A DNA stretch of 64,000 nucleotides, from assembly GCA_947497985.1 (NCBI GenBank), contig CANMIX010000003.1, forward strand, positions 248,001 to 312,000. The letters are read 5' to 3'. Under the pieces are notes generated by a model. It worked only from the letters and a program-made list of their open reading frames with translations, was not told the origin of the DNA and searched no databases. Of the stretch, positions 43,401-52,322 are shown piece by piece. The first letter of the stretch is position 1. The number at the start of each line of letters is the position of its first letter. Both the position numbers and the translations under genes were made by a program. Source of the DNA: an uncultured Paracoccaceae bacterium. Its GTDB lineage: Bacteria; Pseudomonadota; Alphaproteobacteria; Rhodobacterales; Rhodobacteraceae.

Positions 43401-44600
43401 CTATGAGCGCAAGCGCATATGCGCCATGATCTGCCCGTGATCAGAGGCCAATTTGTTATAAGGCGCCTCTGGGTGGCTTCCGTCCGTCAGGTGATCGTTC
43501 AAAACGGTGTAATACTCCATCTCTCCCAATGCGCTGCTCCACGTTGGGTCAAAGTGGCGGGACATATAGATCTGGTCGATGCTTTCATGCACCCCGCCAA
43601 AGGCCGTGGTATAGACCACATCGCGTAGGGATTTGCGCAGGAACATGTTTTCCGCAGACCGCAGCCGCATGGAATCGATAGCCTCGGAAATGCTGGTGTT
43701 TTCATCGTCGGTGTAGCGGTCGTTGCGGTGGCGGGCGTCATGGCGCAGCATCCAGGCATAGTTGCGAAAGGGTGTTTCGCCGCTGATGATCTCACTGCTG
43801 ACGGCGTGTTCCCCATCGTTGAAATCACCCATAACCATGACGGGGCGGCCAAGTGCCAGCTCGTCTACGATAGTTTTGCGCAGGACATAAGCCTCGGCCA
43901 TTCGGCGCAACGCCGCGCGCAGGGCACCCAAGGCACGGCCAGGCGCGTCATAGGATGTGAGATCCGCCTCGGCTGCGTTGTTGGCCCCCTCTGGGGTGAT
44001 GAATTCCCCGAGTTTCGATTTCAGATGGCAGTTGAAAACGGTCACAATCTGGTCGCCGATTGGCACGCGCGCCTTGAGGATCGGGCGAGATAGGCTTTGC
44101 ACGCGGTAGGTGCCGCCTGCATCCGTATCACCGCTCAGTGCGGTAAGGGGGATGTCCAGTGGTGTGTCCAACTTCTGGATCACAATGGGGTCTTCGGCAA
44201 ACCCAAAGCGCGACAGGATAGCCAGGCCGGGGCGACGTGCACCGGGTTTGCCCGTGTCCTTGACGTTTGGTGCAAAAGCAAGCGCCGCATCGGTATAGGG
44301 TGTGTAGGCAATTTTGCGAAAGATTGCCCGGCGATGGTACCGTTTGGAAGCATCCGGTACAGTGGCGGCGTTTGAGGCGATGCCGCGTTGATCCGCCTCG
44401 GAAATCACATCCCGCAGAGCCGTCTCGTCAAAGATCTCCTGAAAGCCGACAATGTCGGCGTCCAGCGTCAGCAGCTGGTCCGCCATCCAGTCGACTTTCC
44501 ACGCGTATTCCTCGGGCGTGTAGCTTTGAAACCGATAATATTCCTGATCCGCACCAATCAGGTTTTTGACGTTAAAGGAGGCGATCGTGAAGTCTGTCAT
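43401..44600 (-). CDS. Endonuclease/exonuclease/phosphatase family protein
   Basis: A 399-residue member of the EEP superfamily. It shows IASFNVKNL at the start (metal-site Asn), DIVGFQEIFDET near residue 50 (catalytic Glu), VFNCHLKSKLGE near 190 (His/Lys) and VMGDFNDGEHA near 255 (Asp/Asn). The C-terminal SDHGQIMAHM gives the last His/Asp pair. There is no signal peptide. Substrate may be DNA, RNA or a phospho-compound; the sequence does not say. Confidence 0.85.
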   Translation of the reverse strand: MTDFTIASFNVKNLIGADQEYYRFQSYTPEEYAWKVDWMADQLLTLDADIVGFQEIFDETALRDVISEADQRGIASNAATVPDASKRYHRRAIFRKIAYTPYTDAALAFAPNVKDTGKPGARRPGLAILSRFGFAEDPIVIQKLDTPLDIPLTALSGDTDAGGTYRVQSLSRPILKARVPIGDQIVTVFNCHLKSKLGEFITPEGANNAAEADLTSYDAPGRALGALRAALRRMAEAYVLRKTIVDELALGRPVMVMGDFNDGEHAVSSEIISGETPFRNYAWMLRHDARHRNDRYTDDENTSISEAIDSMRLRSAENMFLRKSLRDVVYTTAFGGVHESIDQIYMSRHFDPTWSSALGEMEYYTVLNDHLTDGSHPEAPYNKLASDHGQIMAHMRLRS

Positions 44601-44614
44601 GTGCTCTGCTTTGG

Positions 44615-45595
44615 TTAACCTGTGAATTCGCTAAGCGCGGTTTGGAACGTTGCAGGATCGATATTGCCGCCGGTTGCAACTGCGATCACTGTGTCGCTTT
44701 CAAAGGCGTCAGGATGGAAAAGCGCCGCCGCGAGGGAGACCGCACCGCCGGGTTCCACGACCAATTTTAGACGCAAGAACGCCTGGGCAACCGCACGCAT
44801 TGCATCAGTATCCGTGACCGCGACACCGGCGCCAGCGAGACGTTTGAGAATAGGAAATGTAGTGGCCCCAGGTTCGGGCGTCAGAATGGCGTCGCAAATG
44901 GATCCGGTCGCCGCAGAGTTTGACACGATTTTACCCGCCGCAAGCGACCGCGCGACATCGTCAAAACCAACCGGTTCCGCAGGGCGGACACGCATGATTG
45001 GCGCGTATTTCTCAAGCGCCAGTGCCACACCAGAGGCAAGTCCACCGCCGCCACAGCAAATTGCAATTTCTGCATCGGTAATGCCAAGCGCCGCAGTCTG
45101 CTGTGCGATCTCCAATCCGACGCTGCCTTGACCCGCGATAACTTCGGGGTGTTCGTAGGGTTCGATCAGTGTCAGGCGGCGCTCTTCGGCGAGTTTTGCG
45201 CCAATGGCTTCGCGGTCTTCGCCGCCAACGCGATCATACAGCACCACCTCGGCTCCAAGGGCGCGGGTGTTGTCAATCTTGAGCTGGGGGGCATCTGCGG
45301 GCATCACAATCACCGCAGGCGTATTATGGGCCTTTGCGGCGGCTGCAACGCCTTGGGCATGGTTGCCGCTGGAATAGGCGATGACGCCCCGTTTGCGTGC
45401 GTGAAAGCCAAGCGAGGAGACCGCCGCCCAGCCACCGCGGAATTTGAAGGATCCGGTGTGTTGGAGGCATTCGGCTTTGACCAAGACCCGACGGCCGGCG
45501 ATCTCATCCAGAAAAGGAGAGGACAGCAAGGGCGTGACACGTGCGTTTCCGTGCAAACGTTTGGCGGCGGCTTCGATTTTTTCTATTGTGGCCAT
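44615..45595 (-). CDS. Pyridoxal-phosphate dependent threonine/serine dehydratase family protein
   Basis: A 326-residue fold-type II PLP enzyme with no regulatory ACT domain. The PLP lysine is in HTGSFKFRGGWA near residue 52, the substrate loop is SSGNHAQGVAAAAK near 75, and the phosphate loop is CCGGGGLASGVALAL near 180. It could be a catabolic threonine or serine dehydratase, a serine racemase or a hydroxyaspartate ammonia-lyase. It overlaps the upstream hydrolase gene by 13 bases. Confidence 0.85.
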   Translation of the reverse strand: MATIEKIEAAAKRLHGNARVTPLLSSPFLDEIAGRRVLVKAECLQHTGSFKFRGGWAAVSSLGFHARKRGVIAYSSGNHAQGVAAAAKAHNTPAVIVMPADAPQLKIDNTRALGAEVVLYDRVGGEDREAIGAKLAEERRLTLIEPYEHPEVIAGQGSVGLEIAQQTAALGITDAEIAICCGGGGLASGVALALEKYAPIMRVRPAEPVGFDDVARSLAAGKIVSNSAATGSICDAILTPEPGATTFPILKRLAGAGVAVTDTDAMRAVAQAFLRLKLVVEPGGAVSLAAALFHPDAFESDTVIAVATGGNIDPATFQTALSEFTG

Positions 45596-46443
45596 TTGAT
45601 CTGCTCCAGGGTGGAATGAATTGCGTCTAATGCGTCGGGCTCGTCCAAAAAGGGAACGTGGCCGCGATTGGGGATTTCCTGAAAGGTGCCGGTGGGGAGG
45701 GCACGTGCCATTTTATCAAAGGTGTCGCGGGCTAAAATGTCAGAGTTGGCACCGCGCAGCACGGCAAGCGGCAGGCCATTCAGCGCACGAAACAGTGGCC
45801 AAAGATCCGGGATTGGCCCGGCCTCGGCCTGCGCCAGAAGCGCGTCGCGCAGTTTTGCGTCATACCGCAGTTCCAGCCCGGACGGCGTTTCGGTGTAAAA
45901 TGTCGCAACTTCTTCGAACCAACGATCCGCGCTGACATCTGGAAAGGCCGTCTGCATCGCCGTTTCCAGTTGCTTGGCCGCTTGGTCGAGGGTCTTGGCC
46001 GCGGGTTTGCGGCCCAGATAATCCATAATGCGCGCAATGCCGTCGGGGGGGAGTTCGGGGCCGACGTCGTTGAGGATCACACCAGCCAGGCGGTCTTTGG
46101 CCATTACGGCAAGCGTCATGGAAACCAAACCGCCCCGTGATGTGCCTAGAAGCGCGGTCCGAGCGATCCCAAGGTGATCCAATAAGGCAATAACGTCCTG
46201 CGCTTCTTGCGGCACGTTATAGGTCGCGAAATTAGGGTCATACTCGGATTGCCCGCGTCCGCGAAAATCAAGGGTGATAATCCGGTAGCGGGCTGTGTGC
46301 GGTGCAAAGTACCGAAAGTCCAGACCACAGCGTGTAAGGCCCGGCAGGCACAGAAGCGGCAGGCGGGCCGAGGCGGATGGGTCCTCTTGGGCGCTGTCGG
46401 TGAAGTATAGTTTGAGGCCGTCAGCGGTTTGAAACTTAGGCAT
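45583..46443 (-). CDS. Alpha/beta hydrolase
   Basis: The 286-residue product has an oxyanion-side LCLPGLTRCG near residue 32, the nucleophile elbow ALLGTSRGGLVSMTLA near 97, and a C-terminal NRGHVPFLDEPDALDAI containing the catalytic His. The fold is clear but the substrate is not. It overlaps the dehydratase gene downstream and the HAD gene upstream, so the three are probably expressed together. Confidence 0.84.
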   Translation of the reverse strand: MPKFQTADGLKLYFTDSAQEDPSASARLPLLCLPGLTRCGLDFRYFAPHTARYRIITLDFRGRGQSEYDPNFATYNVPQEAQDVIALLDHLGIARTALLGTSRGGLVSMTLAVMAKDRLAGVILNDVGPELPPDGIARIMDYLGRKPAAKTLDQAAKQLETAMQTAFPDVSADRWFEEVATFYTETPSGLELRYDAKLRDALLAQAEAGPIPDLWPLFRALNGLPLAVLRGANSDILARDTFDKMARALPTGTFQEIPNRGHVPFLDEPDALDAIHSTLEQIKWPQ

Positions 46444-47131
46444 CTTTTGGGCCTACGAGATCTGGGATGGGCCGCAAGTTCGAGAGGGTATAATCTGGGG
46501 TCCACGGCAGGCGGTCTGTTGGCTCACCCATCCGGTTGGCCCAAGCGGTGGTGAAGCCGTAACCGGCCGCCGCTGCCGCATCCCACCCGTTTGAGGAGAC
46601 AAACAGAACCTCATGTTTAGCGCATTTAAAACATGCGCCGACCAGATCGTATACGGCGGCAGCGGGTTTGAAGATCCCGACGCTTTCGACTGACAAGACA
46701 TCATCCAAGGATGGGCCAATGCCGGCGGATTGAACAGCTCCATTCAGCATGTCCGGGGAGCCGTTGGACAGGATCGCCACGTTAAACCCGCGTTCTTTGA
46801 GCGTTCTGAGGACTTCAGGAACTTCTGGATAGGCCTGCAACTCCCAAAACAGATCCATCAGTCGCTGGCGCATCGTGCTATCGCCAGATAGGCCACATGC
46901 TTCCAAGGCCCAATCGAGGCTCTCTTCAGTCACTTGCCAAAAATCCGTATGCGCATCCGTGATGGCGCGCAGCCAGGTGTATTGCAGCTGCTTCAATCTC
47001 CAATGGGTAGCCAGTTGTACCCAATGGTCCTGCAGATGTGGGAAGTCGGGTTCTTGAGCCGCTTGGCGCGCTGCAGATGTGACGTCAAACAGAGTTCCAT
47101 AGGCGTCGAAGATGCAAGTTGTGATGGGCAT
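46436..47131 (-). CDS. Haloacid dehalogenase type II
   Basis: HAD-superfamily hydrolase of 231 residues. The nucleophile motif is IFDAYGTLFDV near residues 7-17, motif 2 is AILSNGSPDML near 118, and motif 3 with the SSNGWDAAAA segment near 175 is characteristic of L-2-haloacid dehalogenases. This match is better than to phosphatases of the same superfamily. It heads the three-gene run with the hydrolase and the dehydratase. Confidence 0.87.
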   Translation of the reverse strand: MPITTCIFDAYGTLFDVTSAARQAAQEPDFPHLQDHWVQLATHWRLKQLQYTWLRAITDAHTDFWQVTEESLDWALEACGLSGDSTMRQRLMDLFWELQAYPEVPEVLRTLKERGFNVAILSNGSPDMLNGAVQSAGIGPSLDDVLSVESVGIFKPAAAVYDLVGACFKCAKHEVLFVSSNGWDAAAAAGYGFTTAWANRMGEPTDRLPWTPDYTLSNLRPIPDLVGPKDA

Positions 47132-47241
47132 AAGATACTCTCCTGCGCAGCACAGTTACATACGGAATCGAATCCGAAAAGGGCGAAAACTCCAAATTGA
47201 AGTGCGCTGTTTGAGTCGGAAGAGGCTCCCGCCGATTGTGG

Positions 47242-47302
47242 TGCAGCCAGAGGCTGCATCCGCATCTGTTGGGCGTGGCAGCGCGCCTTGGCAGGCGCGC
47301 TG
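47242..47302. repeat. Two-hairpin GC-rich intergenic repeat (copy 3)
   Basis: TGCAGCC (47242-47248) and GGCTGCA (47252-47258) form hairpin A. GTTGGGCGTGG follows after about nine bases, then hairpin B with CAGCGCGCC (47279-47287) and GGCGCGCTG (47294-47302). The order hairpin A, spacer, GTTGGGC, hairpin B is the same as at 19844-19905 although the stem sequences differ. Confidence 0.5.
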
Positions 47303-47327
47303 TGGGCGTGCGGCAACCGTGCGGTGG

Positions 47328-47361
47328 AAAAGAAAAAGGGCCGCCCGAAGGCCGCCCTTTG
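47328..47361 (-). terminator. Terminator after fabI
   Basis: On the minus strand AAAGGGC and GCCCTTT pair, with further inner pairs and a TTCG loop, followed by TTTTTC. It ends the fabB-fabI transcript. Confidence 0.75.
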
Positions 47362-47387
47362 AAAACATGTGCTTGTGCGCCTGGGGA

Positions 47388-48179
47388 TCAGAGATGATCT
47401 GGCTGTGGCATGCCCAGAACATGGAAGCCACCATCGACGCGGATGATCTCACCGGTGGTGCAGGCACCAGCATCAGAGGCCAGGTAAACGGCCGTGCCGC
47501 CAACTGCATCCAATGTTGCGTTTGAGCGCATAGGTGCGTTTTGATCCGTATGTTTGAACGTCTTGCGCGCGCCGCCAATCGCAGCGCCGGCCAGCGTTTT
47601 CATCGGACCGGGTGAGATCGCATTGACGCGGATGCCTTCGGGGCCAAGGTCGTTCGCCAAGTAGCGCGTTGCTGACTCCAAAGCGGCCTTTGCCACACCC
47701 ATCACGTTGTAGTTCGGTACAACGCGATTAGAGCCGAGATAGGTCAAGGTCAGCAGCGTGCCGCCATTTTCCTGCATCATCGGATAGGCGCGACGCGCAA
47801 CTTCGATGAGCGAGTAAGCCGAGATATCCATCGAGTTTTTGAAATTCGCGCGGCTCGTGTCCAGGAAGCGGCCTGTCAGCTCGGATTTATCGGAATAGGC
47901 AATCGCGTGTACAACAAAATCGATCGTGGGCCAGCGTTCGCCCAATTGGGCAAAGGCTGCGTCCAGCGATGCGTCATCGGTCACATCCACATCGACCATA
48001 AAGTCACTGCCAACGCTTTCCGCCAGGGGCTTCAAGCGGCTGCCGAAAGCCTCCCCTTGATAGGTGAAAGCCAGTTCCGCACCAGCCGCGTGCATGGCTT
48101 TTGCGATGCCCCATGCAATAGAGCGATCATTTGCGACACCCATGATGAGGCCGCGCTTGCCTTGAAGAACTCCAGACAT
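47388..48179 (-). CDS. fabI: Enoyl-[acyl-carrier-protein] reductase (NADH)
   Basis: Last reductive step of fatty-acid elongation; a short-chain dehydrogenase fold of 263 residues. GLIMGVANDRSIAWGIAKA near residue 10 is the FabI cofactor signature. The active site TYLGSNRVVPNYNVMGVAKAALE, seen in pieces near 145-168, has the Tyr-x6-Lys pair and the second Tyr as in E. coli FabI. It follows fabB by six bases on the same strand. Confidence 0.96.
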   Translation of the reverse strand: MSGVLQGKRGLIMGVANDRSIAWGIAKAMHAAGAELAFTYQGEAFGSRLKPLAESVGSDFMVDVDVTDDASLDAAFAQLGERWPTIDFVVHAIAYSDKSELTGRFLDTSRANFKNSMDISAYSLIEVARRAYPMMQENGGTLLTLTYLGSNRVVPNYNVMGVAKAALESATRYLANDLGPEGIRVNAISPGPMKTLAGAAIGGARKTFKHTDQNAPMRSNATLDAVGGTAVYLASDAGACTTGEIIRVDGGFHVLGMPQPDHL

Positions 48180-48185
48180 TGGACG

Positions 48186-49415
48186 TTACCCTTTGTACTT
48201 GCTTAATACCATCGACCCGTTGGTGCCACCAAAGCCAAAGCTGTTGGTCATCACGGAATCAAGGCCTGCGTTTTCAACCAGATCGGTCGCAACTTCGCCC
48301 GGCAGGATACCTTCGGCGAGCGTGTCGACGTTGATCGAAGGTGTAATGAAATCATGTTCCAGCATCAGCAGGCAGAAGATCGCCTCGAGCGCGCCGGCGG
48401 CACCCTGTGCGTGGCCGGTCATCGATTTGGTCGAGGAGATCGGCGGCACTTTGCCTTCGCCAAAGACGCGGCGGGCTGCTTCGACTTCGCCCACATCACC
48501 AACAGGGGTCGATGTGCCGTGTGCGTTAATATAGTCGACCTTGCGGCCTTCGGGCAGGGTCTGCAGGGCCAGACGCATCGCGCGCTCTCCGCCTTCACCA
48601 GAAGGTGCGACCATGTCGTGGCCGTCGGATGTGGCTGCAAAACCAGTGACTTCGGCATAGATTTTCGCACCACGGGCCTGCGCGTGTTCCAGATCTTCCA
48701 GAACCACAATGCCACCACCGCCAGAGATCACAAAACCATCGCGGTCCTGATCAAAGGCGCGGGAGGCTTTGGTTGGGTCGTCGTTTTTCTTCGACGACAT
48801 TGCGCCCATCGCATCAAAGAGACAGGAGAGCGTCCAGTCCAGCTCTTCCCCGCCGCCTGCAAACATAACGTCCTGTTTGCCCATCATGATCTGTTCTGCC
48901 GCGTTGCCGATGCAGTGCAGGGAGGTCGAGCAAGCCGAGGTGATGGAATAGTTGATGCCCTTGATTTTGAACGCGGTTGCGAGGTTTGCCGAGATCGTGG
49001 AGGACATGCATTTGGGAACCGCAAACGGGCCGATCCGTTTGGTCGCGCCGGTTTTCTGCACGGTTTGGTGCGCGGTCAGCATCGCAGATGTCGACGGGCC
49101 GCCCGAGCCTGCAACCAGACCGGTGCGCTCATTCACGACCTGATCGTCGCTGAGGCCGGCATCCGCAATCGCCTGGTTCATCGCGATATGCGCATAGGCT
49201 GCGCCGGGACCCATGAACCGCAGCGTGCGTTTGTCGACCAGCTCTTTCACGTCCAGCTTGAGCGTGCCGGCGATCTGGCTGCGGAAGCCATGTTCGGCCA
49301 TCTCGGGGCTGGCTTCGATGCCGGATTTCCCGGCTTTCAAAGAGGCCAAAACCTCTTCGGCATTGTTCCCGATCGAGGAAACGATCCCTAGACCGGTGAC
49401 GACGACACGACGCAT
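48186..49415 (-). CDS. fabB: 3-oxoacyl-[acyl-carrier-protein] synthase I
   Basis: Condensing enzyme of 409 residues needed for elongation of unsaturated acyl chains made by FabA. The active-site Cys is in SITSACSTSLHC near residue 162; the two His lie in NAHGTSTPVGDVGE near 300 and TKSMTGHAQGAAGA near 335. The start RRVVVTGLGIVSSIGNN is typical of FabB/FabF, and pairing with FabA supports FabB. It has its own promoter because a terminator and an opposite gene separate it from fabA. Confidence 0.94.
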   Translation of the reverse strand: MRRVVVTGLGIVSSIGNNAEEVLASLKAGKSGIEASPEMAEHGFRSQIAGTLKLDVKELVDKRTLRFMGPGAAYAHIAMNQAIADAGLSDDQVVNERTGLVAGSGGPSTSAMLTAHQTVQKTGATKRIGPFAVPKCMSSTISANLATAFKIKGINYSITSACSTSLHCIGNAAEQIMMGKQDVMFAGGGEELDWTLSCLFDAMGAMSSKKNDDPTKASRAFDQDRDGFVISGGGGIVVLEDLEHAQARGAKIYAEVTGFAATSDGHDMVAPSGEGGERAMRLALQTLPEGRKVDYINAHGTSTPVGDVGEVEAARRVFGEGKVPPISSTKSMTGHAQGAAGALEAIFCLLMLEHDFITPSINVDTLAEGILPGEVATDLVENAGLDSVMTNSFGFGGTNGSMVLSKYKG

Positions 49416-49591
49416 ACGTGCACTCCCTTTTCTGTTAAAGCCTTACTAGGCTGTGTGAAGCAGGGGTGCAAGGTGGGACGGATTGTTAGAGAGTGGCGCA
49501 GCTTTAGGGCGCACATGTGCGAACTTAGTGCCTGTTGGGGATTTCAACAAAATTTGTTATCTGCACAGCTCGGCAATTCTGTGAGGTTTGG

Positions 49592-50113
49592 TTGAAAAAG
49601 TTGATAGTTACAGGAGCAAATGGCGTCGGGAAAAGCCATTTCGCTGAAAAGTTGGTTCTGGCCCGACCAGAGATTCCCTTGATCTCTTTTGATGCCATCA
49701 AGCTCAAAGCGGACTGGCAACAGCGACCTCGTGATGAGATCGACGCCGACCTTGCTGCTGCACTGGAAACAGAAGCATGGGTGCTTGAAGGTGGTCCAAG
49801 TCTTTTACCTCAAGCCATTGAAAAGGCAGACGCTCTCGTTTGGTTAGACCCACCGGACCATGTCAGGGCATGGCAGCTCGCCAAACGCCCCTGGAAACAC
49901 TTTGGTCGCACCAGGCCAGAACTCCCGCCAGGCAACGTCGATTGGCCTTGGCAGCAATACAAATTCGCCCTTCGCAGCCTAAAGAACGGTTCGAAGTTCC
50001 GCACGAATATTTCGGACGTCTTCAGTAATGCTGATCGGCTTCAAAAGTGGCGATGCCGCAACGAAAATGACCGTATTGCAGTTGTGACCGAGTGGATCAA
50101 GGCTCAAGGCTGA
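49592..50113 (+). CDS. P-loop kinase-like protein (adenylate-kinase/FlaR type)
   Basis: Small nucleotide-binding protein of about 173 residues. TTG at 49592 is chosen because GAGG lies upstream and the product then starts KKLIVTGANGVGKSHFAEKL with the P-loop. A lid or substrate strand appears as WVLEGGPSLLP and LVWLDPPDHVRAWQL, which resembles FlaR-type DNA topology modulation kinases. It is inserted, in opposite orientation, between fabA and fabB. Substrate is unknown. Confidence 0.75.
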   Translation: MKKLIVTGANGVGKSHFAEKLVLARPEIPLISFDAIKLKADWQQRPRDEIDADLAAALETEAWVLEGGPSLLPQAIEKADALVWLDPPDHVRAWQLAKRPWKHFGRTRPELPPGNVDWPWQQYKFALRSLKNGSKFRTNISDVFSNADRLQKWRCRNENDRIAVVTEWIKAQG

Positions 50114-50144
50114 CAGATTTGGGGGGCTTCGGGATACCGTCGTA

Positions 50145-50170
50145 CAAAAAAGAGGCCCTTAGGCCTCTTT
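50145..50170. terminator. Bidirectional terminator between kinase-like gene and fabA
   Basis: AAAGAGGCC (50149-50157) and GGCCTCTTT (50162-50170) pair perfectly around CTTA. In the minus direction a run of six T follows, so fabA transcription ends here; in the plus direction it can end the kinase-like gene. Confidence 0.85.
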
Positions 50171-50194
50171 GGAATTCCGTAAATGGCCTGCAAG

Positions 50195-50704
50195 TCAGCT
50201 CTCGCTGAGCGCCACTTTCATATCTTTGACCTGATAGATCACTTCGCCATCGGCTTCGACAATACCGTCGGCCACGCCCATGGTCAGGCGGCGGGTTTGG
50301 ATCGCTTTGGTAAAGTCGATCTTGTAAGTCAGCATCTTGCGGTCGGGGCGGACCATGCCGGTCAGTTTGACTTCGCCCACACCCAGCGCATAGCCGCGAC
50401 CCTGCCAGCCACGCCAGCCCAGGTTAAAACCGGTCAGCTGCCACAGGCCGTCCAGACCCAAACAACCGGGCATGATCGGGTTGCCGGGGAAGTGGCAGTC
50501 AAAGAACCACAGGTCTGGTGTGATGTCGAATTCCGCAACAACGTGGCCTTTGCCATGGGCTCCGCCATCGCCGCTGATGTCGGTGATCCGATCCATCATG
50601 AGCATAGGGGGCGCGGGAAGCTGCGCATTGCCGGGGCCGAATAACTCACCACGGGCACATTTTAGCAGATCTTCCTTGTCAAAGCTGTTGGGGTATTCGG
50701 CCAT
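50195..50704 (-). CDS. fabA: 3-hydroxydecanoyl-[acyl-carrier-protein] dehydratase/isomerase
   Basis: Introduces the cis double bond in unsaturated fatty-acid synthesis. The 169-residue hot-dog-fold protein has catalytic His71 and Asp85 in [21 protein letters not shown], read in two pieces, matching E. coli His70 and Asp84. ATG at 50704 has AGGAG ten bases upstream; the frame open to 50782 is not conserved. It is divergent from irr and ends at its own terminator. Confidence 0.95.
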   Translation of the reverse strand: MAEYPNSFDKEDLLKCARGELFGPGNAQLPAPPMLMMDRITDISGDGGAHGKGHVVAEFDITPDLWFFDCHFPGNPIMPGCLGLDGLWQLTGFNLGWRGWQGRGYALGVGEVKLTGMVRPDRKMLTYKIDFTKAIQTRRLTMGVADGIVEADGEVIYQVKDMKVALSES

Positions 50705-50891
50705 ACTGGCGCTTCTCCTGCCTGGTGCGTCTGTTTTATCTGGCCTCCTGTAACACCGGCGTAACGGGTCCTGCAAGTGCACAGGGAGTATTCGGTTGGG
50801 GGAATAACACTCAGTTGCGAGTGAATTTCATTTGAACTCGGAGGGCAGGTGGCCTTATATATACGATCAGCAATAAGAGCCAGGAACAGAC

Positions 50892-51308
50892 ATGACGCCC
50901 AATAGCGTGGAAAAGGCGACAGAGTGGCTGGTCACGGCGGGCCTGCGCCCGACGCGACAGCGCGTTGCTTTAGCTGAATTGCTGGTCGGAGACGGCAAGC
51001 ATCGCCATGTGACAGCCGAAAGCCTGTTTGAATCCGCCAAAACACGCGGAGCGGCCGTGTCGCTTGCAACAGTCTATAACACGTTGCGTGCCTTCTGCGA
51101 GGCCGGTGTGTTGCAGGAAATCACGGTGGATGGTTCCAAAAGCTACTTTGACACCAACACGCACGATCACCCGCATTTCTTCATGGAAGGCGAAGCCTCG
51201 CTTTCGGATGCCCCGTCTGAGGAGCTGGTGATCAAACAATTGCCAGAAGCCCCCGAAGGGTTCGAGATCGCTTCGGTGGATGTTGTGATTCGACTGCGCA
51301 AGATCTGA
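50892..51308 (+). CDS. irr: Iron response regulator Irr (Fur family)
   Basis: Fur-family transcription factor of 138 residues that controls iron and haem genes in alphaproteobacteria. The winged helix shows LRPTRQRVALAELLVGDGKHRHVTAE and VSLATVYNTLRAFCEAGVL, and the sensing region has the HDHPHFF histidine cluster typical of Irr. It lacks the cysteine pairs of classical Fur. AGGAA precedes the ATG. The irr-fabA divergent pairing is usual for Rhodobacterales. Confidence 0.88.
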   Translation: MTPNSVEKATEWLVTAGLRPTRQRVALAELLVGDGKHRHVTAESLFESAKTRGAAVSLATVYNTLRAFCEAGVLQEITVDGSKSYFDTNTHDHPHFFMEGEASLSDAPSEELVIKQLPEAPEGFEIASVDVVIRLRKI

Positions 51309-51317
51309 ACGGGTGCG

Positions 51318-52256
51318 CTAAAACCACTGTCCGGGTTCCATCAGGCCCAAATCAAGAAGTTGGCGCGAATGCCATTCAAACGGTGTGGAATTGTGCCAAC
51401 GAAAGCTGTCGATAGCAAAGCGTGATCCTGGATTGCGCTTTAACGCTTTTGCAGTTCGGAATGAACATATCGCTGCCGTCAGGTTGTGGTGCCAAGGGCA
51501 GGCAAATGTGTTGTATTCCTGATCATTGAAGGTGTGATCCTCTTGCAGCTTTAGACCCTGTTTGCTTTTGAACAACGCGATGCGGTCGATCTTGCGGCTG
51601 GCTTGCGGGATATGCTCTTCATATCTCCAGCGGACGCCGCCGAAAAAATCAAGCTGACGTTCGCAGGGATGGCCGGTTTCAGGGTCTTTGCGAGCCTGGG
51701 CATAGTAGCCTGATTTATCCAGATGCGCCTGTCTCAAGGACACCGCCGAAGGGGTCTCTGCCAAGTCGCCGGCATAAAGGTCGATCACATAGGTCAGCAT
51801 TGCATCGCGGCGTTCTTCGGTGTGGAAAGCCAGCATTTCGCCAATCGTACGCGTTTCGCAGAACGGGTAGAACAGAAATTCTGCGTTGTAGCAGTAGTAC
51901 AGCCAGCACCCTTGGGGCACGCGGGCGACGATGGCGTTGACAGCATCGGGCACCGCAGTTTTTGGCACGCAGTCAAACGGCACACGATGAACCTTGGATG
52001 CGACGTCTTTGGGAATATCAAAAGCATCCGGGGTAAGTGCGACCACATGTTTGAAGCCACAGTCCAAGTGGTGCCGCAGAGTGGTTGCGATTTCGACGTC
52101 ATCTTCAACAAAGACAAGCGCAATGGGACCCTTGCCCAACTGTGAAGCCTGGCTGAGGAAATCGTCAAACGAAAGATACATAGTGCCGGTCATCGCGCCT
52201 GGTCCGTAAATGCCATTCTGGCCTTTTGTTGTAAAATCGAGTAATTGCGCCTCCAT
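51318..52256 (-). CDS. Unrecognised 312-residue protein, possibly glycosyltransferase-like
   Basis: Cytosolic protein without signal peptide or membrane segments. The beta-strand/turn [28 protein letters not shown] near residues 45-72 resembles the start of GT-A glycosyltransferases of the type that describes changes in far-off places on a nucleotide-sugar fold, and several aromatic-rich stretches ([25 protein letters not shown]) follow. No DxD motif can be assigned firmly. It is convergent with irr and divergent from miaB with 66 bases between starts. Function remains unknown. Confidence 0.65.
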   Translation of the reverse strand: MEAQLLDFTTKGQNGIYGPGAMTGTMYLSFDDFLSQASQLGKGPIALVFVEDDVEIATTLRHHLDCGFKHVVALTPDAFDIPKDVASKVHRVPFDCVPKTAVPDAVNAIVARVPQGCWLYYCYNAEFLFYPFCETRTIGEMLAFHTEERRDAMLTYVIDLYAGDLAETPSAVSLRQAHLDKSGYYAQARKDPETGHPCERQLDFFGGVRWRYEEHIPQASRKIDRIALFKSKQGLKLQEDHTFNDQEYNTFACPWHHNLTAAICSFRTAKALKRNPGSRFAIDSFRWHNSTPFEWHSRQLLDLGLMEPGQWF

Positions 52257-52322
52257 TGCAAGCGGTACGGTTTCACGCTATGTGCCGCGGCTGATCTCAC
52301 CCTGTTTGGAAGGCTGACCGCG

